This document shows, piece by piece, positions 1 through 6,521 of a stretch of DNA of 22,821 nt. Position numbers and translations under genes: made by a program. The notes below the pieces were generated by a model that was not told the DNA's origin, searched no databases, and saw nothing but the letters and a program-made list of their open reading frames with translations. The DNA is from Bacteroidota bacterium (GTDB lineage: Bacteria; Bacteroidota; Bacteroidia; Flavobacteriales_D; JABDKJ01): assembly GCA_027621335.1 (NCBI GenBank), contig JAQCAN010000009.1:1-22821 (forward strand), given 5' to 3'. The stretch's first letter is position 1. Every line of letters begins with the position of its first letter.

Positions 1-2547
1 CCGATCAATAATCCCAGACATTCTGATTTCAATAAGCTTGTTCTGACCAAGTTCAACATCTTCAATGGCCTCTTCATCAACTTGCCCTACGAGCAAGAAC
101 GGAACGTTGGCGTCCTTATTCCATTGCTGACCTCTGCGGCTGTTGAAGGATTGAAGAAGGGCATGCACCCTGAGCAGATTCTCAATGAATTCTTCGAGGA
201 GCAATCCCGTTTCACGGATGAGAAGAGTCAGATAGATTTCATGTTCCGCGTCATCCAGTATGTGGAACGCCAGGTCGTTCTCTATGACAGTGTGGAAGAT
301 GCGGCCTTCCCAGAGTTGAACTCACATAGTCAAAGCTTGGGCACCAAGGATTACGTGCAGTTGGCTAAGAAAGAAGGGAAATGGGAAGAGTTGAAGGAAC
401 ACTTCTCTCGGTTCAGCGCGCGCATCATTTTCACGGCCCATCCCACTCAATTCTATCCTCCTTCGGTACTGGACATCATATCCAGATTGCGTGAATTGGT
501 GAAGCAGAACGCCCTTACCGAGATCGATGACACCTTGCAACAGCTGGGCCTGACCTCCTTGTTGAACAAGGATAAGCCCACGCCCATGGATGAGGCGAAG
601 AACATCATCTACTACCTGCGCAACGTGTATTACCATGCGGTTGGTGAGCTCTATGGGCGATTGAAGGTGGATCTGGACGGGTCGGGCTTTGACAACCACG
701 GCATCTTCCGATTAGGGTTCTGGCCTGGAGGGGATAGGGATGGGAATCCCTTTGTAACGGCTGAGGTAACGGCTGAAGTGGCAGATGAGCTGAGAATGAC
801 ACTGATGAAGTGCTATTACAATGACATCAAATTGCTCCAAAAGAAACTCACGTTCCGTGGAGTCGATAGCTTGCTGGCACACCTTCGTTTAAGTCTATAT
901 GACGCGATGTTCCAACCGGAGATGTTCCTGTCATTCGAGGACATCGAAAGCCCTCTTTTGACGATGAGAGAGCTCTTGATCGACCAGTACCACAGCCTTT
1001 ATCTAGAGGACTTGGATGCCTTTATTGACAAGGTGCGCATCTTCAGGACCCACTTTGCCATCTTGGATATCCGGCAGGACCATCATGCCCATGCACAGGT
1101 GATGACCTTCTTGCTCAAGTCGGCAGGGAGGATCGAAGAGAGTCTGGACGAATTGAGAGAAGGAGAACTCCTTGACATCTGCTTGAACGCGGAGATAAAT
1201 GTGAGTGGCCTGGAGTCGGACGATCCTTTGATACTGGACACACTGAAGAATATCAGCCAATTGGAAGGTATACAGGCCAAGAATGGCGAACAAGGCTGCA
1301 ACCGATATGTGATCAGTAATTCGGAGGACATCTACTCGGTGCTCTTCGTCTACGCGCTCTTCCGCTGGTGCATGGGTAAAAAGGAGGTGTATCCTTTTGA
1401 TATCGTTCCCCTGTTCGAGACCATGAAAGGGATGGCGGAGTCAGAGGCTATCATGAAAACGCTCTTTTCCATTCCGGCCTACAAGAAGCACGTGGAAGAT
1501 CGGGGGCAGGTGCAGACCATGATGCTGGGATTCTCTGATGGAACAAAGGACGGTGGCTATCTCAAAGCCAATTGGTCCATCTACAAGACCAAGGAGAACC
1601 TGACCAGAGTGTGCAAGGAGAATGGGGTCAAAGCCATCTTCTTCGATGGGCGTGGTGGACCACCGGCACGAGGAGGAGGGAAGACCCATCGCTTCTATGC
1701 GGCACAGAGCAACCTCATTGCCAACAATGAGATCCAATTGACCATCCAAGGACAGACCATCACGAGCACTTACGGCACGAATGATCAGTTCAAGTACAAT
1801 TGCCGTCAATTGTTGGGAGCCGGATTATCGAATGCGCTGTATGGAGAGCGCAACATCATTTCTGAAGCCCAAAGGGCCTTGATCGAGCGCCTCTCAGAAC
1901 TCAGTTTCCAAACCTACTCCGAGCTCAAGGCGCACCCTATGTTCATACCTTATCTGGAGAATAAGAGCACTTTGAAGTACTATGGACGCGCCAACATCGG
2001 CAGCCGACCCGGGAAGAGAGGAGGGGCCAAGAAATTGACCTTGAGCGACCTGCGAGCGATATCCTTTGTGGGGTCTTGGAGCCAATTGAAGCAGAATGTA
2101 CCTGGATATTTCGGAATCGGTTCAGCGCTCAAGGTACTTATCGATGAAGGACGATTGGTAGAATTGAAAGCCTTGTTCCAAGAGGTGGCTTTATTCAGGG
2201 CTCTGGTCTTGAACTCGATGATGTCCTTGAAGAAGACGAATTTCAATTTGACGGCCTATATGGCCAATGACCCCGAGTATGGTCCCTTCTGGAACATCTT
2301 GAAGGCCGAGTATGAACGCTCCAAAGAATTGCTCTTGCTCATATCAGGCTATGATATCCTCATGGAGCAGGAGGCCATATCACGGATGTCAGTGGAGGTC
2401 CGTGAACACATCGTACTTCCACTTTTGGTCATCCAGCAGTATGCCTTACAGCAAGTCAGTAAGAACCCTGAGAACAAGGCCATCTATGAAACCATGGTGA
2501 CGCGGTCGCTCTATGGGAACATCAACGCGAGCAGGAACTCTGCCTGA
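1..2547 (+). CDS. ppc: Phosphoenolpyruvate carboxylase, 5'-truncated by the window edge
   Basis: Carboxylates PEP with bicarbonate to oxaloacetate, the main anaplerotic step in the cytoplasm. The frame is open from base 1 with no stop, so the gene begins upstream. A TTG at 82 is only an internal codon. Visible family signatures in order are TAHPTQ (catalytic His codon at 439), GGDRDGNP near 730-755, LDIRQDHHAH near 1063-1090, GFSDGTKDGGYLKANW near 1529-1577, and the glycine/arginine loop FFDGRGGPPARGGG at about 1639-1680. RPGKRGG follows near 2005-2026. The C-terminus ends in N-A-S-R-N-S-A, resembling the usual xRNTG end. The 848 visible codons are close to a full-length enzyme, so little is missing. 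It lies opposite to the sulfur genes and ends at a hairpin terminator, so it is probably not part of their transcript. It shares bicarbonate chemistry with the carbonic anhydrase at 5952-6521. Confidence 0.97.
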   Translation, partial: PINNPRHSDFNKLVLTKFNIFNGLFINLPYEQERNVGVLIPLLTSAAVEGLKKGMHPEQILNEFFEEQSRFTDEKSQIDFMFRVIQYVERQVVLYDSVEDAAFPELNSHSQSLGTKDYVQLAKKEGKWEELKEHFSRFSARIIFTAHPTQFYPPSVLDIISRLRELVKQNALTEIDDTLQQLGLTSLLNKDKPTPMDEAKNIIYYLRNVYYHAVGELYGRLKVDLDGSGFDNHGIFRLGFWPGGDRDGNPFVTAEVTAEVADELRMTLMKCYYNDIKLLQKKLTFRGVDSLLAHLRLSLYDAMFQPEMFLSFEDIESPLLTMRELLIDQYHSLYLEDLDAFIDKVRIFRTHFAILDIRQDHHAHAQVMTFLLKSAGRIEESLDELREGELLDICLNAEINVSGLESDDPLILDTLKNISQLEGIQAKNGEQGCNRYVISNSEDIYSVLFVYALFRWCMGKKEVYPFDIVPLFETMKGMAESEAIMKTLFSIPAYKKHVEDRGQVQTMMLGFSDGTKDGGYLKANWSIYKTKENLTRVCKENGVKAIFFDGRGGPPARGGGKTHRFYAAQSNLIANNEIQLTIQGQTITSTYGTNDQFKYNCRQLLGAGLSNALYGERNIISEAQRALIERLSELSFQTYSELKAHPMFIPYLENKSTLKYYGRANIGSRPGKRGGAKKLTLSDLRAISFVGSWSQLKQNVPGYFGIGSALKVLIDEGRLVELKALFQEVALFRALVLNSMMSLKKTNFNLTAYMANDPEYGPFWNILKAEYERSKELLLLISGYDILMEQEAISRMSVEVREHIVLPLLVIQQYALQQVSKNPENKAIYETMVTRSLYGNINASRNSA

Positions 2548-2565
2548 GAACAAAGCAATAAAGAA

Positions 2566-2593
2566 TCGGACGGAAGTTCAACCCTCCGTCCGA
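2566..2593. terminator. Bidirectional intrinsic terminator between ppc and the SQR remnant
   Basis: Perfect 9-bp inverted repeat TCGGACGGA (2566-2574) / TCCGTCCGA (2585-2593) with a 10-nt loop. CCTCTTT follows on the + strand. On the - strand TTCTTTATTGCTTTG follows, which is the better T-tract. It lies 18 bp after the ppc stop and 31 bp after the stop of the convergent SQR remnant, so it can serve both. Confidence 0.75.
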
Positions 2594-2624
2594 CCTCTTT
2601 AGACATATACGTAAACCAAGACTC

Positions 2625-2951
2625 CTATACGTCTATTCCTTTCATCATCTTGTTCCAATACAGATAAGGAAGTATGTACTTCTTCAGCATCCATAGCCTC
2701 CAATGCTCTTTATCGATGTTGAATACGAGCATCTGCTTCAGCTTCGGATCTGGTGTGAAGGTGTTGTTATAGTCGAACTCAGCTAGGACCATTTTTCCAT
2801 AGCCGGTGACCAAAGGACACGATGAATACCCATTGTAGAGATGGTCACTTAAAGACTGGTGATTGGCCAGTCTCATGATGTTCTCCACTACGATAGGGGC
2901 TTGCTTTCTGACGGCTGCACCAGTCTTGGCGGTAGGCAATGCGGCCACATC
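2625..2951 (-). pseudogene. C-terminal remnant of a sulfide:quinone oxidoreductase
   Basis: About 109 codons matching the end of SQR-type FAD flavoproteins. They start at the 'GDVAALPTAKTGAAVRKQAP'-like segment, which in intact SQRs follows the last FAD-binding strand. They continue through NGYSSCPLVTGYGK (including a conserved Cys) to the hydrophobic, aromatic membrane-binding tail ending KKYILPYLYWNKMMKG. Intact SQRs are about 400-430 residues, so roughly three quarters is missing. Homology stops at about 2952: the residues before Asp-Val (S-R-R) do not fit the family, and an in-frame stop lies just upstream of the only ATG (2975). The missing part includes both Rossmann folds and the upstream redox Cys, so it cannot be active. 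It is a remnant left by the rearrangement at 2952-3240. The real SQR presumably oxidised sulfide for the dioxygenases next door. Confidence 0.85.
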
Positions 2952-3026
2952 ACGTCTGCTGGCGATCATGCGCAAAAGTTTCCCGCAAAGTTATCACAGG
3001 TGCGTCCGTTACCAAACAGAGTTTTC

Positions 3027-3103
3027 AGGGCGTTACCGCAATGCGAAGCAAAGCGGTCGGGCTTTCCGCGCTACACGGTAGCTTGCTCCAATCCCTAACG
3101 CGC
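3027..3103. repeat. Flavobacterial-type dispersed repeat (GGGCGTTAC...CCCTAACGC element)
   Basis: Begins AGGGCGTTACC and ends ATCCCTAACGCGC, with GCGTTA (3030-3035) and TAACGC (3096-3101) as terminal inverted repeats. The centre carries GGTCGGGCTTTCCGCG, a core I recall from non-coding repeats scattered through flavobacterial genomes. The reverse complement reads GCGTTAGGGATTGGAGC, the familiar end of such elements. Only one copy lies in this window, so calling it dispersed rests on memory of the family. Confidence 0.6.
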
Positions 3104-3116
3104 GCTACCTGCAAAC

Positions 3117-3146
3117 GTCATTGCGAGGCGAAAGCCGAAGCAATCT
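3117..3146. repeat. Short stem-loop repeat (GTCATTGCGAGG...GAAGCAATCT type)
   Basis: ATTGC (3120-3124) pairs with GCAAT (3140-3144), and an inner GGC (3127-3129) pairs with GCC (3134-3136) around a GAAA tetraloop. GTCATTGCGAGG and GAAGCAATCT are the two ends of a short hairpin repeat common in Bacteroidota intergenic regions, again from recall. It lies 13 bp after the first repeat. Confidence 0.55.
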
Positions 3147-3168
3147 ATACAGCACGTACCTTTAAACC

Positions 3169-3249
3169 GTGAAATACTTCGCGACACTCATTTGTCTCTC
3201 TCTGCTTGCTGGAAACTCATTAGCACAAATAAATCTTGTTCCCAACGGT
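3169..3249 (+). pseudogene. 5' fragment of a secreted-protein gene (signal peptide only)
   Basis: A GTG codon opens a textbook signal peptide: M-K-Y, a hydrophobic core FATLICLSLLAG, and a cleavage site NSLA-Q, followed by INLVPNG. The NLVPNG start of the mature chain is typical of Bacteroidota secreted or T9SS-type proteins, which usually continue S-F-E. Here the frame continues into the antisense of the dioxygenase gene, so the real protein is cut off after about 27 residues. The junction lies within 3238-3249. Because CCCAACGGT reads sensibly in both genes, a few bases of microhomology are possible. Confidence 0.6.
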
Positions 3250-3849
3250 GTCCGTGGTCTCCTTCCTCATGTTCTTACCACAGGCACTTCCGGCTCCATG
3301 TCCAGGGTAGACGATGATGTCATCGTTCAATGGCATGATCTTGTTCCTCAAGGAATCATAGAGCATAGAGGCCAACTTGTCCTGTGTCAACTCGGCAATC
3401 ACTTTCTGTGCGAGGTCTGGACGGCCTACATCACCTATGAATAGGGTGTCTCCTGTGAACAGGCTTTGCTCTTTTCCATCTTCATCGATCAAGAGATAGC
3501 AACTGCTCTCAGGGGTGTGACCAGGAGTATGGAGCAATCGGATGGTGATGTCTCCTAGTTTGAACTCCTGATTATCCTTGGCGATGGTGACGTCATAGCC
3601 CGTCTTCATGGTCGTTGGTCCGAAGACAATGGGTGCGCCTGTCTTCTTGCTCAGGTCCATATGACCTGACACGAAATCGGCATGGAAATGCGTCTCGAAG
3701 ACATATTTGTTCTTGGCTCCTCGAGATTCGGCCAAGTCGATGTACGGCTGAACTTCCCTCAGCGGATCGATGATGGCGGCTTCGCCATTGCTTTCGATGT
3801 AGTATGCGCCTTGGGCCAGACATCCGGTATAGATCTGTTCAACTTTCAT
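3220..3849 (-). CDS. Persulfide dioxygenase-like metallo-beta-lactamase protein, 3'-truncated
   Basis: N-terminal metallo-beta-lactamase domain of the ETHE1/persulfide dioxygenase group, which oxidises glutathione-type persulfide to sulfite with a mononuclear iron. Metal ligands are present: THFHAD (His54, His56, Asp58), His111 in HTPGH, Asp134 in TGDTL, and YPGHGAG near residue 180. It is a close paralogue of the protein at 4367-5776 over residues 1-202 and then ends abruptly in N-K-I-Y-L-C-stop where the paralogue continues Q-K-K-T-N-Y-A-L. The end of the lactamase domain and any rhodanese domains are gone, so 209 residues probably represent a broken gene whose product may not fold. The ATG at 3849 is fixed by the paralogue's identical start context. 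It has its own predicted promoter and operator at 3876-3920. Confidence 0.8.
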   Translation of the reverse strand: MKVEQIYTGCLAQGAYYIESNGEAAIIDPLREVQPYIDLAESRGAKNKYVFETHFHADFVSGHMDLSKKTGAPIVFGPTTMKTGYDVTIAKDNQEFKLGDITIRLLHTPGHTPESSCYLLIDEDGKEQSLFTGDTLFIGDVGRPDLAQKVIAELTQDKLASMLYDSLRNKIMPLNDDIIVYPGHGAGSACGKNMRKETTDTVGNKIYLC

Positions 3850-3875
3850 GGGTAAAGGGGTTTAAGTTCTTCACC

Positions 3876-3920
3876 CGAAGGTACCTTGACCCTGGCTCGA
3901 AAAATGTGACAACAGTTACA
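3876..3920 (-). promoter_or_regulatory. Predicted promoter with Crp/Fnr-like operator, upstream of the truncated dioxygenase
   Basis: Read on the - strand, TGTAACTGTTGTCACA (3905-3920) is a near-palindrome with half-sites TGTAAC and GTCACA. TACCTTCG (3876-3883) matches the Bacteroidota -7 box TAnnTTTG at 5 of its 6 fixed positions. Centre-to-centre distance is 33 bp, which puts the operator at about -40, the class II activator position. Predicted transcription start is near 3872, about 23 bases before the ATG. No separate -33 element is seen. The same arrangement recurs at 5876-5920 and 12822-12866. Confidence 0.55.
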
Positions 3921-3980
3921 GGACTGACATGACACATATCATGTAAGCAAGGGTTTAGAAGTCTTTCTAACCCAAGCGGT

Positions 3981-4018
3981 AGAAAAAGAAAAAGCCCATC
4001 CCTTAAGATGAGCCTTTT
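3981..4018 (-). terminator. Intrinsic terminator after the rhodanese gene
   Basis: On the - strand a 12-bp stem (arms 4018-4007 and 4000-3989, two G-T wobbles) with loop TTAAGG is followed by TTTTTCTTTTTC. It starts 38 bp after the rhodanese stop, so it ends the 5776-to-4057 transcript. It also isolates the truncated dioxygenase, which then needs its own promoter. Confidence 0.85.
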
Positions 4019-4056
4019 CAACCAACCAACTATTCGTAAAACTCTAATCGTTGCGC

Positions 4057-4347
4057 TTAGTTCAAATTCTGCCAAGCTCCTGCATTGTATGCAGTGATAC
4101 CCTTGGCTTGAAGCATCTGTCTTGCACTTCCGGCCCTGGCGCCTGAGCGGCAGACCAGGATGACGGTCTTCCCTTCGAAGCTATTGATCCTATCAGGAAG
4201 ACTATTCATAGGAATGTTCTTACTGTTCCTGAAATGTCCTTGCTTGAACTCGTCCTTGGTCCGTACATCCACGACTATCGCACCTTCATCGATAAGCGCT
4301 TTGTAGTCCACAGAATTCCCTGTGAGTATGTTCTTAAAGAAGGTCAT
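4057..4347 (-). CDS. Small single-domain rhodanese (sulfurtransferase)
   Basis: Transfers sulfane sulfur between thiosulfate or persulfide and a thiol acceptor, in the cytoplasm (no signal peptide). With the start chosen here it is 96 residues. VVDVRTKDEF (residues 25-34) is the CH2A-type motif, and the active-site loop C-R-S-G-A-R starts at Cys66. The chain ends in G-A-W at 90-92, as in the GlpE/PspE-like family. The open frame extends back to 4395, but that part lies inside the upstream dioxygenase-rhodanese gene. ATGs at 4356 and 4347 are both plausible, and 4347 gives the sequence MTFFKNIL. It follows the upstream stop by 19 bp, so the two are co-transcribed, and it is closed by the terminator at 3981-4018. 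It would pass persulfide sulfur to or from its neighbour. Confidence 0.88.
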   Translation of the reverse strand: MTFFKNILTGNSVDYKALIDEGAIVVDVRTKDEFKQGHFRNSKNIPMNSLPDRINSFEGKTVILVCRSGARAGSARQMLQAKGITAYNAGAWQNLN

Positions 4348-4366
4348 GATTCCCATCAGATCACGA

Positions 4367-5776
4367 TCACAATGTTGTAGGACAGACGTAGTCACTCACC
4401 TTGGCATCGGTATGCTTGATGGCCCCGAAGCCTCCCATCACATCCACGAGGTTATGGATGCCTCGCGCTTTGAGCATGGACGCTGCGATCATGGAACGAT
4501 AGCCTCCAGCACAGTGGATGAAGAAGGTTCCATTGGAAGGGAACTCGGCCAAGTGGTCGTTCAATTCATCGAGCGGAGTATTCTCAGCATCAAGGACGTG
4601 CTCTGAAAGATATTCGGAGGATTTCCTGACATCGAATACAGGGCCTTCATGCGCTGCGATGCGCTTCGCAAATTCGACCGCTTTGATGGACTCCACGGTG
4701 TCGATCTCTTTTCCAGCTTTCTTCCAGGCCTCCACACCGCCTTTCAAGAATCCAATGATATTATCGAATCCGACCCTGGATAACCTGGTGATGACTTCTT
4801 CGATCCTTGCCTCGTCAGCTACGAGAAGAATGGGCTGTTCGATATCCTTGACCAAGGCACCTACCCACGGGGCAAAACTTCCATCGATACCTATGCTGAT
4901 GGAACGGGGGATGTGTCCATGAGCGAAGGACTGAGGATCGCGAACGTCCAGTACGATTGCTCCTGTGCCATTGGCAGCCAGCTCGAAAGCCTCAGGATTC
5001 ATGGCAGTATCTCCTTTTTCAAGGACTTCCTTGATGTCTTGGTAGCCTTCCCTATTCAATTTCACATTCAATGGGAAATAGGCAGGAGGGGCCATCAGAC
5101 CATCCGTCACTTCTTTGACGAACTCTTCCTTGGTCATGTCGGCCCTCAGGGCGTAGTTGGTTTTCTTCTGGTCGCCTATGGAACCTATGGTTTCCTTGCT
5201 CATGTTCTTTCCACAGGCACTTCCTGCCCCGTGGCCTGGATAGACAACGGTCTCATCAGGTAGCGTCATGATCTTTGATCGAAGACTCTCGAAAAGCGTT
5301 CCTGCCAATTGCTCTTGGGTCATATGCGCTGCTTTCTGGGCAAGGTCTGGACGACCTACATCACCTAAGAAGAGCGTATCCCCACTGAAGATGGCATGTT
5401 CGTTTCCTTTCTCATCCAAAAGAAGGTAAGTGGTGCTTTCCATGGTATGTCCAGGCGTATGTAGAACTCTGATAGTGACATCACCCAGCTTGAATTCCTG
5501 ACCATCTTTGGCTAAGATGGCATCAAAACTCGGATTCGCATTTGGACCATAGATGATAGGCGCTCCCGTCATCTTGGACAAGGTGACGTGACCACTGACG
5601 AAATCGGCATGGAAATGCGTCTCAAGGATGTACTTGATCTTGGCCTTGCGGCCCTCCGCCATGTCCACATACTGCTGGACCTCCCTCAACGGGTCGATGA
5701 TGGCCACTTCGCCATTGCTTTCGATGTAATAAGCGCCTTGAGCGAGACAACCTGTGTACAACTGCTTAACTTCCAT
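4367..5776 (-). CDS. Persulfide dioxygenase-rhodanese-rhodanese fusion
   Basis: Three domains in 469 residues. Residues 1-250 are a metallo-beta-lactamase persulfide dioxygenase with THFHAD (His54, His56, Asp58), His110, Asp133 and YPGHGAGSACGK near 179-190. Residues about 265-350 are a rhodanese fold with VLDVRD but V-A-D-E-A in place of the catalytic Cys loop, so probably inactive. Residues about 370-462 are an active rhodanese with HCAGGYRS, catalytic Cys422. This layout resembles the CstB-type persulfide dioxygenase-sulfurtransferases of sulfide detoxification, which produce sulfite and thiosulfate from persulfides. There is no signal peptide, so it is cytoplasmic. The ATG at 5776 aligns with the paralogue start. 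It is first in a two-gene unit with the small rhodanese and has a predicted operator and promoter at 5876-5920. Its sulfite would feed the Mo enzyme encoded upstream. Confidence 0.93.
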   Translation of the reverse strand: MEVKQLYTGCLAQGAYYIESNGEVAIIDPLREVQQYVDMAEGRKAKIKYILETHFHADFVSGHVTLSKMTGAPIIYGPNANPSFDAILAKDGQEFKLGDVTIRVLHTPGHTMESTTYLLLDEKGNEHAIFSGDTLFLGDVGRPDLAQKAAHMTQEQLAGTLFESLRSKIMTLPDETVVYPGHGAGSACGKNMSKETIGSIGDQKKTNYALRADMTKEEFVKEVTDGLMAPPAYFPLNVKLNREGYQDIKEVLEKGDTAMNPEAFELAANGTGAIVLDVRDPQSFAHGHIPRSISIGIDGSFAPWVGALVKDIEQPILLVADEARIEEVITRLSRVGFDNIIGFLKGGVEAWKKAGKEIDTVESIKAVEFAKRIAAHEGPVFDVRKSSEYLSEHVLDAENTPLDELNDHLAEFPSNGTFFIHCAGGYRSMIAASMLKARGIHNLVDVMGGFGAIKHTDAKVSDYVCPTTL

Positions 5777-5875
5777 GATACGGTTCAGTATTTCTTTAAA
5801 TGTATTGAGATTCCCTAACGGACCTCTTTCTTGAGTTTAGAAACGCAATTAGGATGCCTTTCTGTTTTCAGATGA

Positions 5876-5920
5876 CAAAGTTACACTCAGGGTTCAGAAG
5901 CCATAGTGACATGAGTTACA
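5876..5920 (-). promoter_or_regulatory. Predicted promoter with Crp/Fnr-like operator, upstream of the dioxygenase-rhodanese gene
   Basis: On the - strand, TGTAACTCATGTCACT (5905-5920) lies 33 bp (centre to centre) above TAACTTTG (5876-5883), a perfect TAnnTTTG -7 box. Predicted start is near 5872, leaving a leader of about 96 nt, and the operator centre falls near -40. A second, tighter half-pair TGTAAC-N3-GTCATC (5871-5885) overlaps the -7 box itself. The region lies between the carbonic anhydrase stop and this gene, and I see no terminator there, so read-through from the Mo-enzyme operon is also possible. Confidence 0.6.
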
Positions 5921-5951
5921 CTGAGCGGTCTACCCTTGCTATTCCTGAGGT

Positions 5952-6521
5952 TCATAGATAGATGTGTTCAGTCAATGGAATGATTCGTCCGGTGGAGATA
6001 TCATCCACCCACGCACAGAGGACGGGCGCATGGCCACGTTCTGAGGCCTTTTGATAGACGCTGGTCCGCCTGATGTTCTCCATCTGCTCATGGGCATTGA
6101 GTTCGACCAATCGGTTCCATGACGGGCTGTCACTTTCTTTATCGGCCAAGTCATGGATGGGCTTCACCCAACGGCACACATGAGAGTCTTCACATGGAGC
6201 CATGGCGGCTTTCACCCCTCCACAGCCATAATGTCCAAGGACGATGATGTACTTCACCTTCAATACCTCGATGCTGAACTCCAGGATGGATAGGATATTG
6301 GCATCATCCGTCTTGATCTGATTGGCAATATTCCTGTGAATGAACAGCTCACCAAGTTCAGCCCCAAAGAGGACACTTGGGGAGACCCTACTATCCGAAC
6401 AGGCGATCATGAGGATATCAGGTTCTTGGCCTTTCGACAACTTCTCGAAGCAAGCCGGGTCTTTGGCCACGCTTGACTTTCGCCATGCTTCATTTCGCTC
6501 AAGTAGCTTCTGAGGGGTCAT
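5952..6521 (-). CDS. Beta-class carbonic anhydrase
   Basis: Interconverts CO2 and bicarbonate in the cytoplasm. The 189 residues carry the complete beta-class site: C-S-D-S-R at 41-45 (zinc Cys41 and the Asp43/Arg45 dyad) and H-Y-G-C-G-G at 97-102 (zinc His97 and Cys100). There is no signal peptide and the length is normal for the family. The ATG overlaps the stop of the molybdopterin oxidoreductase gene by four bases (ATGA), so the two are translationally coupled and this is the last gene of the SulP operon. The pairing with SulP recalls SulP/carbonic-anhydrase bicarbonate-uptake units. It may supply bicarbonate, for instance to PEP carboxylase, or buffer acid made by sulfur oxidation; the context does not decide between these. 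Confidence 0.95.
   Translation of the reverse strand: MTPQKLLERNEAWRKSSVAKDPACFEKLSKGQEPDILMIACSDSRVSPSVLFGAELGELFIHRNIANQIKTDDANILSILEFSIEVLKVKYIIVLGHYGCGGVKAAMAPCEDSHVCRWVKPIHDLADKESDSPSWNRLVELNAHEQMENIRRTSVYQKASERGHAPVLCAWVDDISTGRIIPLTEHIYL

Larger units (their letters stand above)
2952..3240. other. Rearrangement scar containing dispersed repeats, between two truncated sulfur genes
   Basis: This stretch separates the broken 5' side of the SQR remnant from the broken 3' side of a persulfide dioxygenase. It holds no complete gene. From left to right it contains about 75 bp of unassigned sequence, two dispersed-type repeats (3027-3103 and 3117-3146), and a GTG-started signal peptide on the + strand that runs straight into the reversed dioxygenase sequence. 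It is either a genuine recombination between repeat copies or a chimeric join in the clone or assembly; the sequence alone cannot tell these apart. Confidence 0.7.

Noticed and set aside
2976..3219. CRISPR array or tRNA in the repeat-rich stretch
   Set aside because: There are no regularly spaced identical repeats and no cloverleaf; the hairpins match dispersed repeat types instead.
3220..3444. The + strand reading frame after the signal peptide as part of a real secreted protein
   Set aside because: It is exactly antisense to a clearly coding dioxygenase, so only the signal-peptide part is treated as genuine remnant sequence.
4348..4395. Longer N-terminus for the small rhodanese starting inside the dioxygenase-rhodanese gene
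   Set aside because: Those residues translate the other gene's last codons in a different frame and do not resemble a rhodanese start.
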